Origin: Paenibacillus nuruki
Lineage (GTDB): Bacteria; Bacillota; Bacilli; Paenibacillales; Paenibacillaceae
Length of the DNA: 64,000 nt
Direction of reading: 5' to 3'
Assembly (NCBI RefSeq): GCF_001721045.1
Contig: NZ_MDER01000030.1
Span: 186,001 to 250,000, forward strand
Part shown: positions 45,085-54,608 of the stretch, in pieces
How positions within the stretch are numbered: the stretch's first letter is position 1
Layout: each line of letters opens with the position of its first letter
Program-made: the position numbers and the translations under genes
Notes under the pieces: generated by a model
The model's database searches: none
What the model was told of the DNA's origin: nothing
What the model saw: the letters and a program-made list of their open reading frames with translations, nothing else

Positions 45085-45519
45085 ATGGCAACACCACCGA
45101 AAAAGAAATCGATTCGTTATGATTGGCCGTATCATTTTGTGGCTTTGCCTCTTTTATTAGTAACGTTTGTACTCACTGTAATCTACTGGGTAGAAGCGAT
45201 TCGTTATGATGAGCATGTATTGTTATCATGGTTATTATTGATATTAATGGTGTGTTTATTTTTCGCTATTCCACGGATTCGAGTCTATGCGACCAAAACG
45301 CAGGATCGAATTGTACGCATTGAAGAGCAATTCCGCTATTTCCGTTTAACTGGAAAAGAATTGGATTCTCGTCTATCCAAATCTCAAATTATAGCGCTTC
45401 GTTATGCAAGTGATGAAGAATTCCCTGCCTTATGCGAACGTGCAGCCAGTCAGAATCTATCTGGTTCAGATATCGAAAATGCGATTACGAATTGGCGTCC
45501 AGATACGATGCGTATCTAA
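45085..45519 (+). CDS. DUF6526 family membrane protein
   Basis: A 144-residue protein with two membrane helices (about residues 18-36 and 48-66) and a soluble C-terminal domain (RIEEQFRYFRLTGKELDSRL ...). The pattern matches the small DUF6526 family seen in Paenibacillus-like bacteria; function unknown. ATG 45085, ten bases after AGGA, is preferred over an upstream ATG at 45046. Its own terminator follows. Confidence 0.68.
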   Translation: MATPPKKKSIRYDWPYHFVALPLLLVTFVLTVIYWVEAIRYDEHVLLSWLLLILMVCLFFAIPRIRVYATKTQDRIVRIEEQFRYFRLTGKELDSRLSKSQIIALRYASDEEFPALCERAASQNLSGSDIENAITNWRPDTMRI

Positions 45520-45585
45520 CTTACACTGAATCAGATGCATATCCACATACGATATAGTTCTAAATCATATGAAATACAGACCAGA

Positions 45586-45613
45586 AGTCGCTCGATATAG
45601 AGCGGCTTTTTTT
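45586..45613 (+). terminator. terminator after DUF6526 gene
   Basis: AGTCGCTC pairs with GAGCGGCT (one G-T pair) around GATATA, then a T7 run. Confidence 0.85.
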
Positions 45614-45676
45614 GTACATGCAAGTGAAGGGAAGTAAAGTAGCCAGTCATATATCGTTGCTAGAAAAACACTGAAA

Positions 45677-45713
45677 AAGCCAAGTACCTACACATAATGC
45701 AGGTACTTGGCTT
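45677..45713 (-). terminator. terminator of the aldo/keto reductase gene
   Basis: AAGCCAAGTACCT pairs perfectly with AGGTACTTGGCTT around an 11-base loop, with a T-rich tract on the reverse strand. Confidence 0.85.
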
Positions 45714-45743
45714 CGATTATAATGATTAGATGACGGCATCTAT

Positions 45744-46679
45744 TTAGCTAAAAATCGAATTGATATGCTCTATTTCTTGCGGTGTTAATTGGACTTGTAG
45801 TGTTTTGAGATTGTCTTTGACTTGATCTGAACGCTTCGCACCCGGAATGACTGCATCTATCGAATCGCGTGTCAGATACCATGCCAGTACAATATGAGCG
45901 ACATCTACACCTTTGGTCTGTGCAATCGGACGAAGTTGATCTACTTTTGCCAGATTTTCTATAAATGCATCCCCTGTAAAGAGTGGATCTTTGGCACGAA
46001 TATCATCAAACTTGGTGTCTTTGGTATATTTACCACCCAGTAGACCGGAAGCGAGTGGGAAATAAGGAATAAACGTGATTCCATTTGCAGCCGTATACGG
46101 TAACAGATCTTTTTCAGCATCCCGATGGAATAAATTATAGTGACCTTGAAGGACATCCACATCGCCGTTAGTGTTCGCTTCTTTCAACTGTTCTAACGAG
46201 AAGTTAGACACACCAATAGCTCGAATTTTGCCTTCGTCTTTTAGCTTTTTCAGTTCAGCTACAGCTTGATCTTTCGGTGTATGTTCGTCTGGAAAATGAA
46301 TATAAAATAAGTCGATATAATCGGTTTGTAGGCGTTTGAGACTATCTTCTACACTTGAACGTAGAAATTCAGGTGAGTTATCAATCACAACGTCACCGCT
46401 ATCTGTGAATTTGTGAGCGCCTTTGGTCGCAATAATGACTTCGTTGCGCTTACCTGTTTCTTGAAGTACTTCACCAATCAATTCTTCAGAGCGTTTAGGC
46501 CCATAAATGAATGCAGTGTCTAGAAAATTGATACCTTCTGCGAGTGCAGTACGGATCATTTCTTTACCGACTTCTTCATCCAAATTAGGATAAAGATTAT
46601 GTCCACCAACTGCATTCGTACCCAGTCCGATTGGATTTACCCATAGATCGCTTTTACCTAATTGTTGTTTTTCAGTCAT
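45744..46679 (-). CDS. aldo/keto reductase
   Basis: NADPH-dependent carbonyl reductase with the (beta/alpha)8 barrel (311 residues). The catalytic tetrad is Asp in FLDTAFIYG, Tyr of the same motif, Lys in IIATKGAH and His in [21 protein letters not shown] and the cofactor-binding [10 protein letters not shown] are present. AAAGGAG lies before the ATG. It is similar in build to IolS/YccK-type reductases; the substrate is unknown. Confidence 0.92.
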   Translation of the reverse strand: MTEKQQLGKSDLWVNPIGLGTNAVGGHNLYPNLDEEVGKEMIRTALAEGINFLDTAFIYGPKRSEELIGEVLQETGKRNEVIIATKGAHKFTDSGDVVIDNSPEFLRSSVEDSLKRLQTDYIDLFYIHFPDEHTPKDQAVAELKKLKDEGKIRAIGVSNFSLEQLKEANTNGDVDVLQGHYNLFHRDAEKDLLPYTAANGITFIPYFPLASGLLGGKYTKDTKFDDIRAKDPLFTGDAFIENLAKVDQLRPIAQTKGVDVAHIVLAWYLTRDSIDAVIPGAKRSDQVKDNLKTLQVQLTPQEIEHINSIFS

Positions 46680-46786
46680 GATTCATTCAGCTCCTTTGAT
46701 CTCTTTGCTTGATTACTCTTTTTATTTTAACAGAATATCATGTGGAGTTAAAATATCGGGATAATTGGATTAGGGTTTTAGGACAG

Positions 46787-46936
46787 CGCTCCAGAAAATA
46801 ATTTGTTCTTGCCGTCGCTGGTGAAGTCTAATCCCTTGAATGACTGGCAAGCAGTCGGGATTTGACTTCAAAGGCGACTTTCAGAATAAATTATTTTCTT
46901 GCGCTCTGTGCTAGGAGGCATGGGGGTGGGTAATTT
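46787..46936. repeat. structured intergenic element, copy 2
   Basis: Same architecture as 33835-34002. Stem a is 46793-46804/46888-46899 (12 bp, AGAAAATAATTT), stem b 46814-46818/46874-46878, and stem c 46822-46828/46864-46870 (TGAAGTC). Stem d is 46830-46835/46857-46862 (AATCCC), and apical stem e 46842-46846/46852-46856 (GACTG). Conserved words are CGCTCC, TTGCCG-TCGCTG, TTGAA right after stem d, CAAAGGCGA, CAGA and a closing CATGGGGGTGGG. An extra outer AGCGC/GCGCT pairing is present. It lies between divergent genes; function unknown. Confidence 0.7.
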
Positions 46937-47167
46937 AAAACAGATGCTTTTGATTCCTCTTTTTGAAGGGGGAAGGCAGTAAGGAAAAGAGTAGATGAAA
47001 AGAATGGATATAGAAGTGAGTATATTTATAGATGGTATAAAGTAAAAATAAAAGTATGTATAGAGTAAGTTAGATAAATAGATTGTAAGAAGATGGTTGT
47101 GAAATATGTTCATTGATCCGTATAGGGAATGAACATGTACGTTAGGGAAGGTAGGAGAAGAGGATAA
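46937..47167. other. AT- and purine-rich intergenic stretch
   Basis: About 230 bases rich in A and G on the forward strand after the structured element. No gene or RNA is recognised; it probably holds the promoter of the next gene. Confidence 0.4.
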
Positions 47168-47503
47168 ATGAAAACGGCTAAGGTGTTGAGTTTGGTTTTA
47201 TTTCTTGTGATGATTTGCAGTAATGTGTATGGGGCTGTGTTTGGGGATGTTTTGCTAGAAGGGCAAATGTTGTTGTCCTTGTTATGGGGTCGGTTGGTTT
47301 TGGTCGATTTTTATGTAGGGATGATTTTGTTTATTTCTTGGATGATTTTTCGCAAAGAATCGGGTTGGAGATTGCTTCTTTGGATCGTATTATGTATTTG
47401 TTTGGGTAACTTCTCTACGTCGCTATATATTTATCTAGCATTGCGTCATAGTGGTGGGGATTGGAATCGATTCTTTTATGGCAAACGAGTGATAGGGCAC
47501 TAA
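47168..47503 (+). CDS. DUF1475-like membrane protein
   Basis: A 111-residue protein with three membrane helices (about 4-22, 43-60 and 68-92). Its LVDFYVGMILFISWMIFR segment and the GDWNRFFYGKR ending resemble DUF1475 proteins. GAAGAGGA precedes the ATG. Function unknown; it is a single gene followed by a terminator. Confidence 0.62.
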   Translation: MKTAKVLSLVLFLVMICSNVYGAVFGDVLLEGQMLLSLLWGRLVLVDFYVGMILFISWMIFRKESGWRLLLWIVLCICLGNFSTSLYIYLALRHSGGDWNRFFYGKRVIGH

Positions 47504-47595
47504 TAGGCAATGAAGTGAAATGCACAGCTAAATGGTAGAGCAACTGTAGAAAAAAAGCATATTCTACCGCCAAATTGCTAACGAAAAAGATCATT

Positions 47596-47637
47596 AAAAA
47601 AAGGACAACTTCCTACGAATAGGAGGTTGCCCTTTTT
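47596..47637. terminator. bidirectional terminator
   Basis: AAAAAGGACAACTTCCTA pairs, with two mismatches, with TAGGAGGTTGCCCTTTTT, between convergent genes. Confidence 0.82.
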
Positions 47638-47670
47638 GGGTTATACCATAATCATGTCTTCTTCTTTTTC

Positions 47671-50600
47671 TTATTTCAATGTGTAAGAGTTAGAAGCGTC
47701 CATGATGTCTGCATATGCCCAGTGGCTAGCAGGAACATCTTTCCATGCTTTGTTGCCAGCTGTTAAGTTAGCTGTTTTTTCTAGAATTTTGTTCAAAATC
47801 GTTACAGCTTGAGCACGAGTCAACGGTTGATTTGGTTGGAAGCTAGATGGAGATACACCTTGCATCAATCCAGCAGTCGTTACACGCTTGATATCGTTCG
47901 CTGCCCAGTGTCCGTTAATATCGTTAGCAAATGAGCTTCCTGTGCCTGTCAGACCCTGCCAGCGGCTTACGATTGCAGCCATCTCCGCACGAGTGATCGG
48001 TTGAGCAGGAGCAAATTTACCGTTAGTTAGACCTTTCATCAATCCAGTGGATTGCATAGAAGCAATCGCTTGGTGTGCCCAGAACGTAGTAGATACATCT
48101 GAATAGCTTCCGTTGCCACTAGCTGATGCATTTGGTGCGCTAGCTTGTAAACGATACAATAGTGAAGCCATTTCAGCACGAGTAATACTGTTGTTCGGAC
48201 GGAATGTTTGATCAGGGTAACCTTGGATATAAGCAGGTTTTACTACACCCGCTGTTGTATCTGTATTGACGTTATTATTGTCAGGTGTTGAATTGTTTGT
48301 TGTAGAAGCAGCTAGGTTCTGCATATCTACAATTGTAAACGTACTGAATTTGGTCACTGTAAATTGTAGACCTGTTTTGCCATTACCATAATCAACTACA
48401 CTTGGTTGTACCAATTCACGATCGCCATCACTATGCTCGATAAAGATACGCAATTGATTTAACCATTGTTGTTTAGCTGTTGCATCTTGTGGAATCGCAC
48501 TGTTCTCAATCGGCATGACCAATTGAACCGGTTGGTTTTGTAAATTCGTTTCGATCGTCATCGGACGACCTACTACAGAGATATTACCATTGCCTAAAGA
48601 TTGTTTAACGATCTCTTCTTGTTTTGCACGATTCGCCACTGCATTTTGTTGTGCTACCGTTTTAAGAGGTACAAAGTGGAAGTAAAGATCGTTAGTGATA
48701 TTGTTCAATGAGGTGGAAGCAACAGACAATTTAGCATCGTTAGTGCTGATTTCCAAGTTCATGGCTGCATTTTTCAAATCTTTTGCTGCTGTTAATGGTA
48801 ATGTGATATCGGTTTGAGCCACTTCATCACTGCCATCTGGAACAACCAGACGAACGGTTTGTTGAGCTGCTTCTTTTAATTTCGTAATCGCTTCGATCAC
48901 TTTATCGGTGGAGAAAGTAATCTGATCTTGTTTTTGACCACTTGCTTGTGTAGTACGGTTAACGACTGCTGTAGCAGGAATCGTTGTTTTGCCTTTACCA
49001 TCATCTACGTTAAGGGTGATTTTTTGGGAGCCACCTGAAGATGACGTTTTATCATCGGATTCTTTAACAGTTACTGTTGCACTTGCAAATAATTCTTGTT
49101 GAGATACAGAGTAAGCACTGATGATCGCTGTACCTTTACCAATTGGAGTAACAACACCATCGGTTACTGTAGCTACACTTGGATTGCTGCTGATCCATAA
49201 TACCGTAGAATCTGTAGCATTATCAGGAGTTACAGTCGCTTTCAATGTTTGAGCAGCGCCTTTTTTCTTGAACTCTAATGTTGATTTGTCTAACGTAACA
49301 CTTGTTACTGGAAATACTTCTGCTTCGTCTAAGAAGTCTAATTTAGTTAACGTATTCGATTCTACAGAACTTGTATATCCTGTACGGTCTGGTAAGAAGG
49401 TAACACCATAAGCAAAGTTTGTTTCGCCCATCACTTCAAAATTCTCTGTTGCAACTGGAAGATTTTGAAGTAAGGAAGCTTTAGCTTTGTACAGATAGGA
49501 GAAGCCGATATTCACATATAAATTACCAAGCGGGCTAATCGTAATACCGCGAATAATTGTTGGATATGATGCTACCCATTCAGGTTTTGAAGTAGAATCG
49601 GATAGACGGACAATTTGAGAATCGACCTGATGGTAACCATCTTCTCTAGTAGCTACATACAAACGGTCTTGTTGATCAAAAGCAAGTCCTGTAATCTCTA
49701 TCGTGCTCTCAATACCTTGAGTTGCAATGATATTAGATTGTAATGATTGAATCGATGCGCTGTAATAAAGAGTACTATACTCTTCTAAATCTGAAGTCGT
49801 ATAAGGCAGTAATTCACTGTCTTGTAGATACTTATGATCTAGTACCCATACACGATTATCGTTAGATTTGGCATAGTACAGGTCGCCCGCTTTGTTTAAA
49901 GTTACAGCAACGATATTATCGCTTTTAGCGATATGAGTCACTTTTAGTGTTTTGGTAGAAACTTTGTAAAGCCCGCGATCATAATCAGCGTAGTACACAT
50001 CACCATTGAAATAAGCTAATTCAAATGGACGATTAAGTTCAACTTGTGTAAGGTCAGTCGGAATAGCTTTGACTGATACATAACGAGTCATTTGGTTTGC
50101 ACTCAAACCAGAGCTGTTTTGTACATTGTAATGAACAATATATTCACCTACAACAGAGGTGTCAATAGCATTTACAGGTTCACCATTTAACGTATAAGTG
50201 ATCGTTGCTTGCAGATTACCATCGACTGCGTCGCTAATCGAGAATCCTGGATCAACATAAGCATCACCTTGAGTCAATTGAATATAAGAATCACCAGCCA
50301 ATGTGATCACAGGAGGAGTGACTTTTTTGAACGGTTGAATAGAATTACCATTACTATAATATCCGGTACCATTTGGTAAGATAACGAGTCCTTGTGCAGA
50401 ATAAAAATCACTTTGATAAGACTCGATGAGTGAATTATCTACAGGTAAGTTTTGCAAATGATCAGAACTTATCTTTTTAAGTCCCATGCTACCCATGCCT
50501 AAAAATCCGGTAGTGCTATAAAATAAATTTCCTTTGGCATCTGTAGTGATTCCCAAAACACCATTATAATAATAATTAGAATTTGTATTATTATTTATGA

Positions 50601-51507
50601 GTACATTCTGTCTTGCTTTTGTTGTCAGGTTTACTTTGATAAGGCTACTGTCAGAATTGAAATTGGAATTAAAATTGTAGCTGTTGTTGCCAATGTACAT
50701 ATTGTCATTGTTATCAATAGCCAACCCATACATATTGCTATTATTATATGAATCGAAAGCCTCGGATACTTCATTAAGTTTTGTTGAATCTAATGGAAAA
50801 TCTTTAAGATATTTTGCAGGTATTTTGTAAACATGTGCATCTATGTTTTTGGTATAGAATAGATCGCCTGCTTTATTTAAAGCAACACCGAAAAAATAAC
50901 CTGATGATTGAACGACATGTTCTACTACACCTGTAGTTACGGATACACGATCAATCCCTTGTTGATAAGAGGATACATATACATATCCATTGTGATAAGC
51001 CATACCATACGGACTTGGAATATTTGTTTTAGCAAGATTAAAATAACCGCTGAGTGCTTTAACCGTAACTATACGAGTGACTTCATCCGCAACTTGTTCT
51101 TCCGGATTGATTACATTGTAATGAACGGTATATTCACCAGCAATACTTGTATCCACAGCGTTTACAGATTGGTTATTTAAGGTATAAGAAACTTTTGCAG
51201 TAAGATCTTTGTAGACATTATCTTGTACAGTTACGCCTGGATCATTAAAAGTATCGCCGACATTCAATTGAATCTGTGCATCGCCAATCAGCGTAATCAC
51301 AGGTTTATTGACTTGATTAGAAGTAACGCCAGTATTTGTACTTTCGACATGAGTGACAGGAGTGCCAGAAGAGTAAGTATCATTGCTAACTGTGCTTGTG
51401 TTGCTACTTGTTGTACTGGTTGAATCGCTCTCAGCAAAAACATTTGTTGTTGCTGTCCCCGGCAATGCAATCAGTGCAGCTAAGCATAAAATCATCCATT
51501 TTTTCAT
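47671..51507 (-). CDS. large secreted SLH-domain surface protein
   Basis: A 1278-residue exported protein. A signal peptide (about 1-25, ending near FAESDS) is followed by a first DUF5011 Ig-like domain (about 66-152; LNVGDTFNDPGVTV) and a beta-propeller-like region (150-390; repeated YG(M/L)A and GDLFYTKN patterns). A second DUF5011 domain (396-482), a second propeller-like region (485-725), a Big_2 Ig domain (about 732-815; VTLDKSTLEFKKKG), an unassigned domain, and three SLH domains (from about 1085; GYPDQTFRPNNSITRAEMA) follow. The SLH domains anchor it to pyruvylated wall polymer. AAAGGGGA lies before the ATG. No enzyme motif is seen, so an adhesive or binding role is plausible. Confidence 0.88.
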   Translation of the reverse strand: MKKWMILCLAALIALPGTATTNVFAESDSTSTTSSNTSTVSNDTYSSGTPVTHVESTNTGVTSNQVNKPVITLIGDAQIQLNVGDTFNDPGVTVQDNVYKDLTAKVSYTLNNQSVNAVDTSIAGEYTVHYNVINPEEQVADEVTRIVTVKALSGYFNLAKTNIPSPYGMAYHNGYVYVSSYQQGIDRVSVTTGVVEHVVQSSGYFFGVALNKAGDLFYTKNIDAHVYKIPAKYLKDFPLDSTKLNEVSEAFDSYNNSNMYGLAIDNNDNMYIGNNSYNFNSNFNSDSSLIKVNLTTKARQNVLINNNTNSNYYYNGVLGITTDAKGNLFYSTTGFLGMGSMGLKKISSDHLQNLPVDNSLIESYQSDFYSAQGLVILPNGTGYYSNGNSIQPFKKVTPPVITLAGDSYIQLTQGDAYVDPGFSISDAVDGNLQATITYTLNGEPVNAIDTSVVGEYIVHYNVQNSSGLSANQMTRYVSVKAIPTDLTQVELNRPFELAYFNGDVYYADYDRGLYKVSTKTLKVTHIAKSDNIVAVTLNKAGDLYYAKSNDNRVWVLDHKYLQDSELLPYTTSDLEEYSTLYYSASIQSLQSNIIATQGIESTIEITGLAFDQQDRLYVATREDGYHQVDSQIVRLSDSTSKPEWVASYPTIIRGITISPLGNLYVNIGFSYLYKAKASLLQNLPVATENFEVMGETNFAYGVTFLPDRTGYTSSVESNTLTKLDFLDEAEVFPVTSVTLDKSTLEFKKKGAAQTLKATVTPDNATDSTVLWISSNPSVATVTDGVVTPIGKGTAIISAYSVSQQELFASATVTVKESDDKTSSSGGSQKITLNVDDGKGKTTIPATAVVNRTTQASGQKQDQITFSTDKVIEAITKLKEAAQQTVRLVVPDGSDEVAQTDITLPLTAAKDLKNAAMNLEISTNDAKLSVASTSLNNITNDLYFHFVPLKTVAQQNAVANRAKQEEIVKQSLGNGNISVVGRPMTIETNLQNQPVQLVMPIENSAIPQDATAKQQWLNQLRIFIEHSDGDRELVQPSVVDYGNGKTGLQFTVTKFSTFTIVDMQNLAASTTNNSTPDNNNVNTDTTAGVVKPAYIQGYPDQTFRPNNSITRAEMASLLYRLQASAPNASASGNGSYSDVSTTFWAHQAIASMQSTGLMKGLTNGKFAPAQPITRAEMAAIVSRWQGLTGTGSSFANDINGHWAANDIKRVTTAGLMQGVSPSSFQPNQPLTRAQAVTILNKILEKTANLTAGNKAWKDVPASHWAYADIMDASNSYTLK

Positions 51508-51551
51508 GCTGTAAATATCCCCTTTGTTTTTAAATCATGTGACATGTATTC

Positions 51552-51585
51552 ACTATATCGAACAGTACTGAACAATTTCTGAACA
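51552..51585 (-). promoter_or_regulatory. promoter with three direct repeats before the SLH gene
   Basis: On the reverse strand TGTTCAG, TGTTCAG and TGTTCGA follow each other at 11- and 10-base steps and end directly at TATAGT (51557-51552), a likely -10. Such one-turn repeats are typical sites for OmpR/PhoB-family regulators. Confidence 0.45.
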
Positions 51586-51746
51586 TTAATTTTAAATAAT
51601 CATAAATTGATTTTTATACGTTACATATATGTTAATGATTTACTGGAATATATCGTACAGATAAGGGTAAATTTAAATTATTTTCATTGATGAAAATAAC
51701 TCTTGCTTATGTATCAATCATGTCCTAAAATGAGGTTGCAGATGTA

Positions 51747-51760
51747 TGCAAGCGTTTGCA
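51747..51760. promoter_or_regulatory. LacI/CcpA-type operator upstream of sugar ABC operon
   Basis: TGCAAGCGTTTGCA is a near-palindrome centred on CG, the form bound by LacI-family regulators; it misses the cre consensus at the two W positions. It is 230 bases before the binding-protein start. Confidence 0.5.
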
Positions 51761-51847
51761 AAGAGGCGTATAAGTACATTTATAGATGTAGTGCATCTCT
51801 TTCAGCCATGCTACTTTTCACTGCATAACAGGAATTTGAAAATATTT

Positions 51848-51861
51848 TGATAGCGTTATCA
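51848..51861. promoter_or_regulatory. cre site (CcpA catabolite control) upstream of sugar ABC operon
   Basis: TGATAGCGTTATCA fully matches the cre consensus TGWNANCGNTNWCA and is a near-perfect palindrome (12 of 14 bases). It lies 130 bases before the binding-protein start. Confidence 0.7.
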
Positions 51862-51990
51862 GATTCCTATTTACTTTTCACCCAATACATAAGAAAATGG
51901 GTAAGAAGTAAAAAATATCTAATTTTGTTATTTACGTTCTTTTTATTACTTTTTTATTACAGGTGTAATCAAAAAAAAGGGGCTGAGTAC

Positions 51991-53418
51991 ATGAAGCGTA
52001 AGTTGAAAAAAAGCAGCACAATGTCACTGATGATGGTTTTGTTATTTTCAGTTGTCATGAGTGCATGCGGAGGAACAACAAGTAATACGGCTACACCAGA
52101 ACCCGCTGCAACAGGAACAGATACAACAGCTACAGCAACAACAGGCGCAGATATGATCAAAACAGCTAAAGTTCCAGCTGGATCTGAATTAGAGAAAGCC
52201 TTAAAAGGTGAATATAAAGGAACCAAAGTAACGATGTATGGTCCATTCGTAGATGCGGATGAGCAGAAATTCAATGCAAGTATCAAAGCATTTGAAGATC
52301 AGACTGGTATTGATATCGCTTATGAAGGTTCTAAAGAATTTGAAGCTACGATTAATGTACGTGTAAACGGTGGTAATGCACCGGATATCGCTGACTTCCC
52401 ACAACCCGGATTGTTAGAAGGATTCGCTAACTCTGGTAAAGTAGTCGATGTATCTAGCTTTATGGACGAAAGCTATTTGAAAGAGCAATACAAAGATAGC
52501 TGGCTAGATATGGCGAAAATGAAAGGTGAAGGCGGTAAAGAATTGACTGCGGGCGTATGGGCACGTAGTAGTGTGAAAAGCTTAGTCTGGTACAACAAAA
52601 AAGCGTTCGCAGATGCTGGTTATGAAGTACCTAAGACTTGGGACGAAATGATGGCATTAACAGAGCAAATCGCTAAAGATGGCGATCCTGCTTGGAGTAT
52701 CGGTATTGAAAGTGGTACAGCAACAGGCTGGCCTGCAACAGACTGGATCGAAGATATTATGCTTCGTACAACTACTCCTGAAAACTATGACAAATGGTTA
52801 ACAGGCGAATTGCCATTTACAGATCCAATTGTTAAAAATGCAGTTAAAAAAATGTCTGATATCTGGTTTAACAAAGATTATGTATACGGTGGACGTAGTT
52901 CAATCGTAACAACGAACTTCGGGGATTCTATTCAACCGTTGTTCACAGACCCTCCTAAAGCTTGGTTTAACCGTCAAGCAGGATTTATCGTATCCTTTAT
53001 TCCTGAAGGCGTAACAGCAGATGAGTATGACTGGTTCCCGTTCCCATCGATCGATGAGCAATATGGTACACCTGCTATGATCTCTGGTGATATCTATGCT
53101 ATGTTCAATGACCGCCCAGAAGTACGTGCAGTTATGGAATTCTTTACAACAGCAGAATCTCTACAAAGCTGGATTCAATCCGGTGGGGTAACACCTCCAA
53201 TGAACGGTACTCCTGATGATTGGTTCGCTAATGATCAAGAACGTCGTATGTCTCAGTTTGTACAAGAAGCCAAAACAATCCGCTTTGACGGTTCTGACTT
53301 GATGCCAAGTTCTGTAGGCGCAGGCACGTTCTGGAAAGGTATGACGGATTATGTGAGTGGTACAGCTAGTCTAGATGAAGCGATGGCTGAAATTCAATCA
53401 GGCTTCAAAAAACAATAG
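51991..53418 (+). CDS. sugar ABC transporter substrate-binding lipoprotein (CUT1, AglE-like)
   Basis: Exported lipoprotein of 475 residues. A basic start and hydrophobic segment end in the lipobox VMSAC, followed by a Thr/Ala-rich linker and a family 1 solute-binding domain (VTMYGPFVDADEQKFNASIK, VNGGNAPDIADFPQPG, WYNKKAFADAGYEVPKTWDE). The frame is open to 51847, but AAAAGGGG before ATG 51991 and the lipobox position fix the start. Two permease genes follow. The long periplasmic insert of the second permease points to the alpha-glucoside (AglEFG) branch; the actual sugar is not proven. Confidence 0.88.
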   Translation: MKRKLKKSSTMSLMMVLLFSVVMSACGGTTSNTATPEPAATGTDTTATATTGADMIKTAKVPAGSELEKALKGEYKGTKVTMYGPFVDADEQKFNASIKAFEDQTGIDIAYEGSKEFEATINVRVNGGNAPDIADFPQPGLLEGFANSGKVVDVSSFMDESYLKEQYKDSWLDMAKMKGEGGKELTAGVWARSSVKSLVWYNKKAFADAGYEVPKTWDEMMALTEQIAKDGDPAWSIGIESGTATGWPATDWIEDIMLRTTTPENYDKWLTGELPFTDPIVKNAVKKMSDIWFNKDYVYGGRSSIVTTNFGDSIQPLFTDPPKAWFNRQAGFIVSFIPEGVTADEYDWFPFPSIDEQYGTPAMISGDIYAMFNDRPEVRAVMEFFTTAESLQSWIQSGGVTPPMNGTPDDWFANDQERRMSQFVQEAKTIRFDGSDLMPSSVGAGTFWKGMTDYVSGTASLDEAMAEIQSGFKKQ

Positions 53419-53525
53419 TATTGCACTTCAGATACTATAGGTATGGATAGCAGGTATACATTGACATGAGTCAGAACGGGCCGATGCTATCGGTCCGATT
53501 TTGGCTTGATTAAGGGGGAAAGCCG

Positions 53526-54608
53526 ATGGACGTGCGAGCCAATCAAGGGTCTATGTTGAAGTTGATTTTATTATCGATACTTGTGCCTGCTGTAAACTTA
53601 GGCTTGCATTTCTCGATCTTTTTATTTTTTAGAAGCTCGGATCTTCCACCAGTTTTGAATGCTGTGCTTGCTGTAATCTGGGGAATATTTGGGATCTATT
53701 CGATTTACTGGTCCCTGAACTGGGTGGTTGAGCAATACTCGGATAAATGGAAAGAACGTATAATTCCTTATGTATTTGTAGGACCTGCTGTATTGTTGCT
53801 AGGTTGGTTGCTCTTTTTACCGACACTACGCACATTATACTTAAGCTTTTTTAATGCTGATTCTACCCGCTTTGTAGGGCTGGCTAACTTTGGAGCTGTA
53901 TTTACAGACCGACTATTGTTAACAGCGCTACGTAATAACTTGCTCTGGGTGGTATTCGGTACATTAGCATGCGTAATTTTGGGTATGTTGGTCGCTGTAC
54001 TGGCTGACCGCAGTAGCTTTGAACGTCTTGCCAAAGCAATTGTATTTATGCCAATGGCGATTTCATTCGTAGCCGCAGGCGTTATCTGGAAATTCATTTA
54101 TTACTATCAACCAGGCGATGACCAGATTGGTCTACTTAACGCAATTATGGTGCAGTTAGGACTCCAGCCGCAGGGCTGGCTCAGTATGGTGCAACCCTGG
54201 AATAACCTCTTCTTGATTGTCATATTGGTCTGGATGCAGACCGGGTTTGCAATGGTTATCTTTTCCGCTTCGATCAAAGGAATACCGGAAGATATGTTGG
54301 AAGCGGCACGTATGGATGGCGCAGGCGAAGTGCGTATCTTTTTCAAAATCATGTTGCCTGTGATCTCCAGTACCGTTCTAGCAGTAACCACAACTATTAT
54401 TGTATTTACACTGAAAATATTCGATGTCGTTATGATTATGACGGGCGGACAGTATGGAACAGAAGTGGTTGCGACTGAGTTCTACCGTCAATTATTTATG
54501 TATCAAAATGCAGGCTATGGTTCTACGCTTGCGATTGTGTTGCTGATTGCAGTTATTCCGGTTATTATCCTGAATCTGCGCCAGCTTCAGAAGGAGGGAA
54601 GCTTCTGA
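53526..54608 (+). CDS. sugar ABC transporter permease (AglF-like)
   Basis: CUT1 inner-membrane permease of 360 residues with two extra N-terminal helices before the usual six, as in AglF-type proteins. The EAA loop reads EAARMDGAGEVRIFFKIMLP and contacts the ATPase. GGGGGAAAG lies before the ATG. Its stop shares a base with the next start (TGATG). No ATPase gene is in the operon, so a shared MsmX-type ATPase elsewhere is expected. Confidence 0.88.
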   Translation: MDVRANQGSMLKLILLSILVPAVNLGLHFSIFLFFRSSDLPPVLNAVLAVIWGIFGIYSIYWSLNWVVEQYSDKWKERIIPYVFVGPAVLLLGWLLFLPTLRTLYLSFFNADSTRFVGLANFGAVFTDRLLLTALRNNLLWVVFGTLACVILGMLVAVLADRSSFERLAKAIVFMPMAISFVAAGVIWKFIYYYQPGDDQIGLLNAIMVQLGLQPQGWLSMVQPWNNLFLIVILVWMQTGFAMVIFSASIKGIPEDMLEAARMDGAGEVRIFFKIMLPVISSTVLAVTTTIIVFTLKIFDVVMIMTGGQYGTEVVATEFYRQLFMYQNAGYGSTLAIVLLIAVIPVIILNLRQLQKEGSF

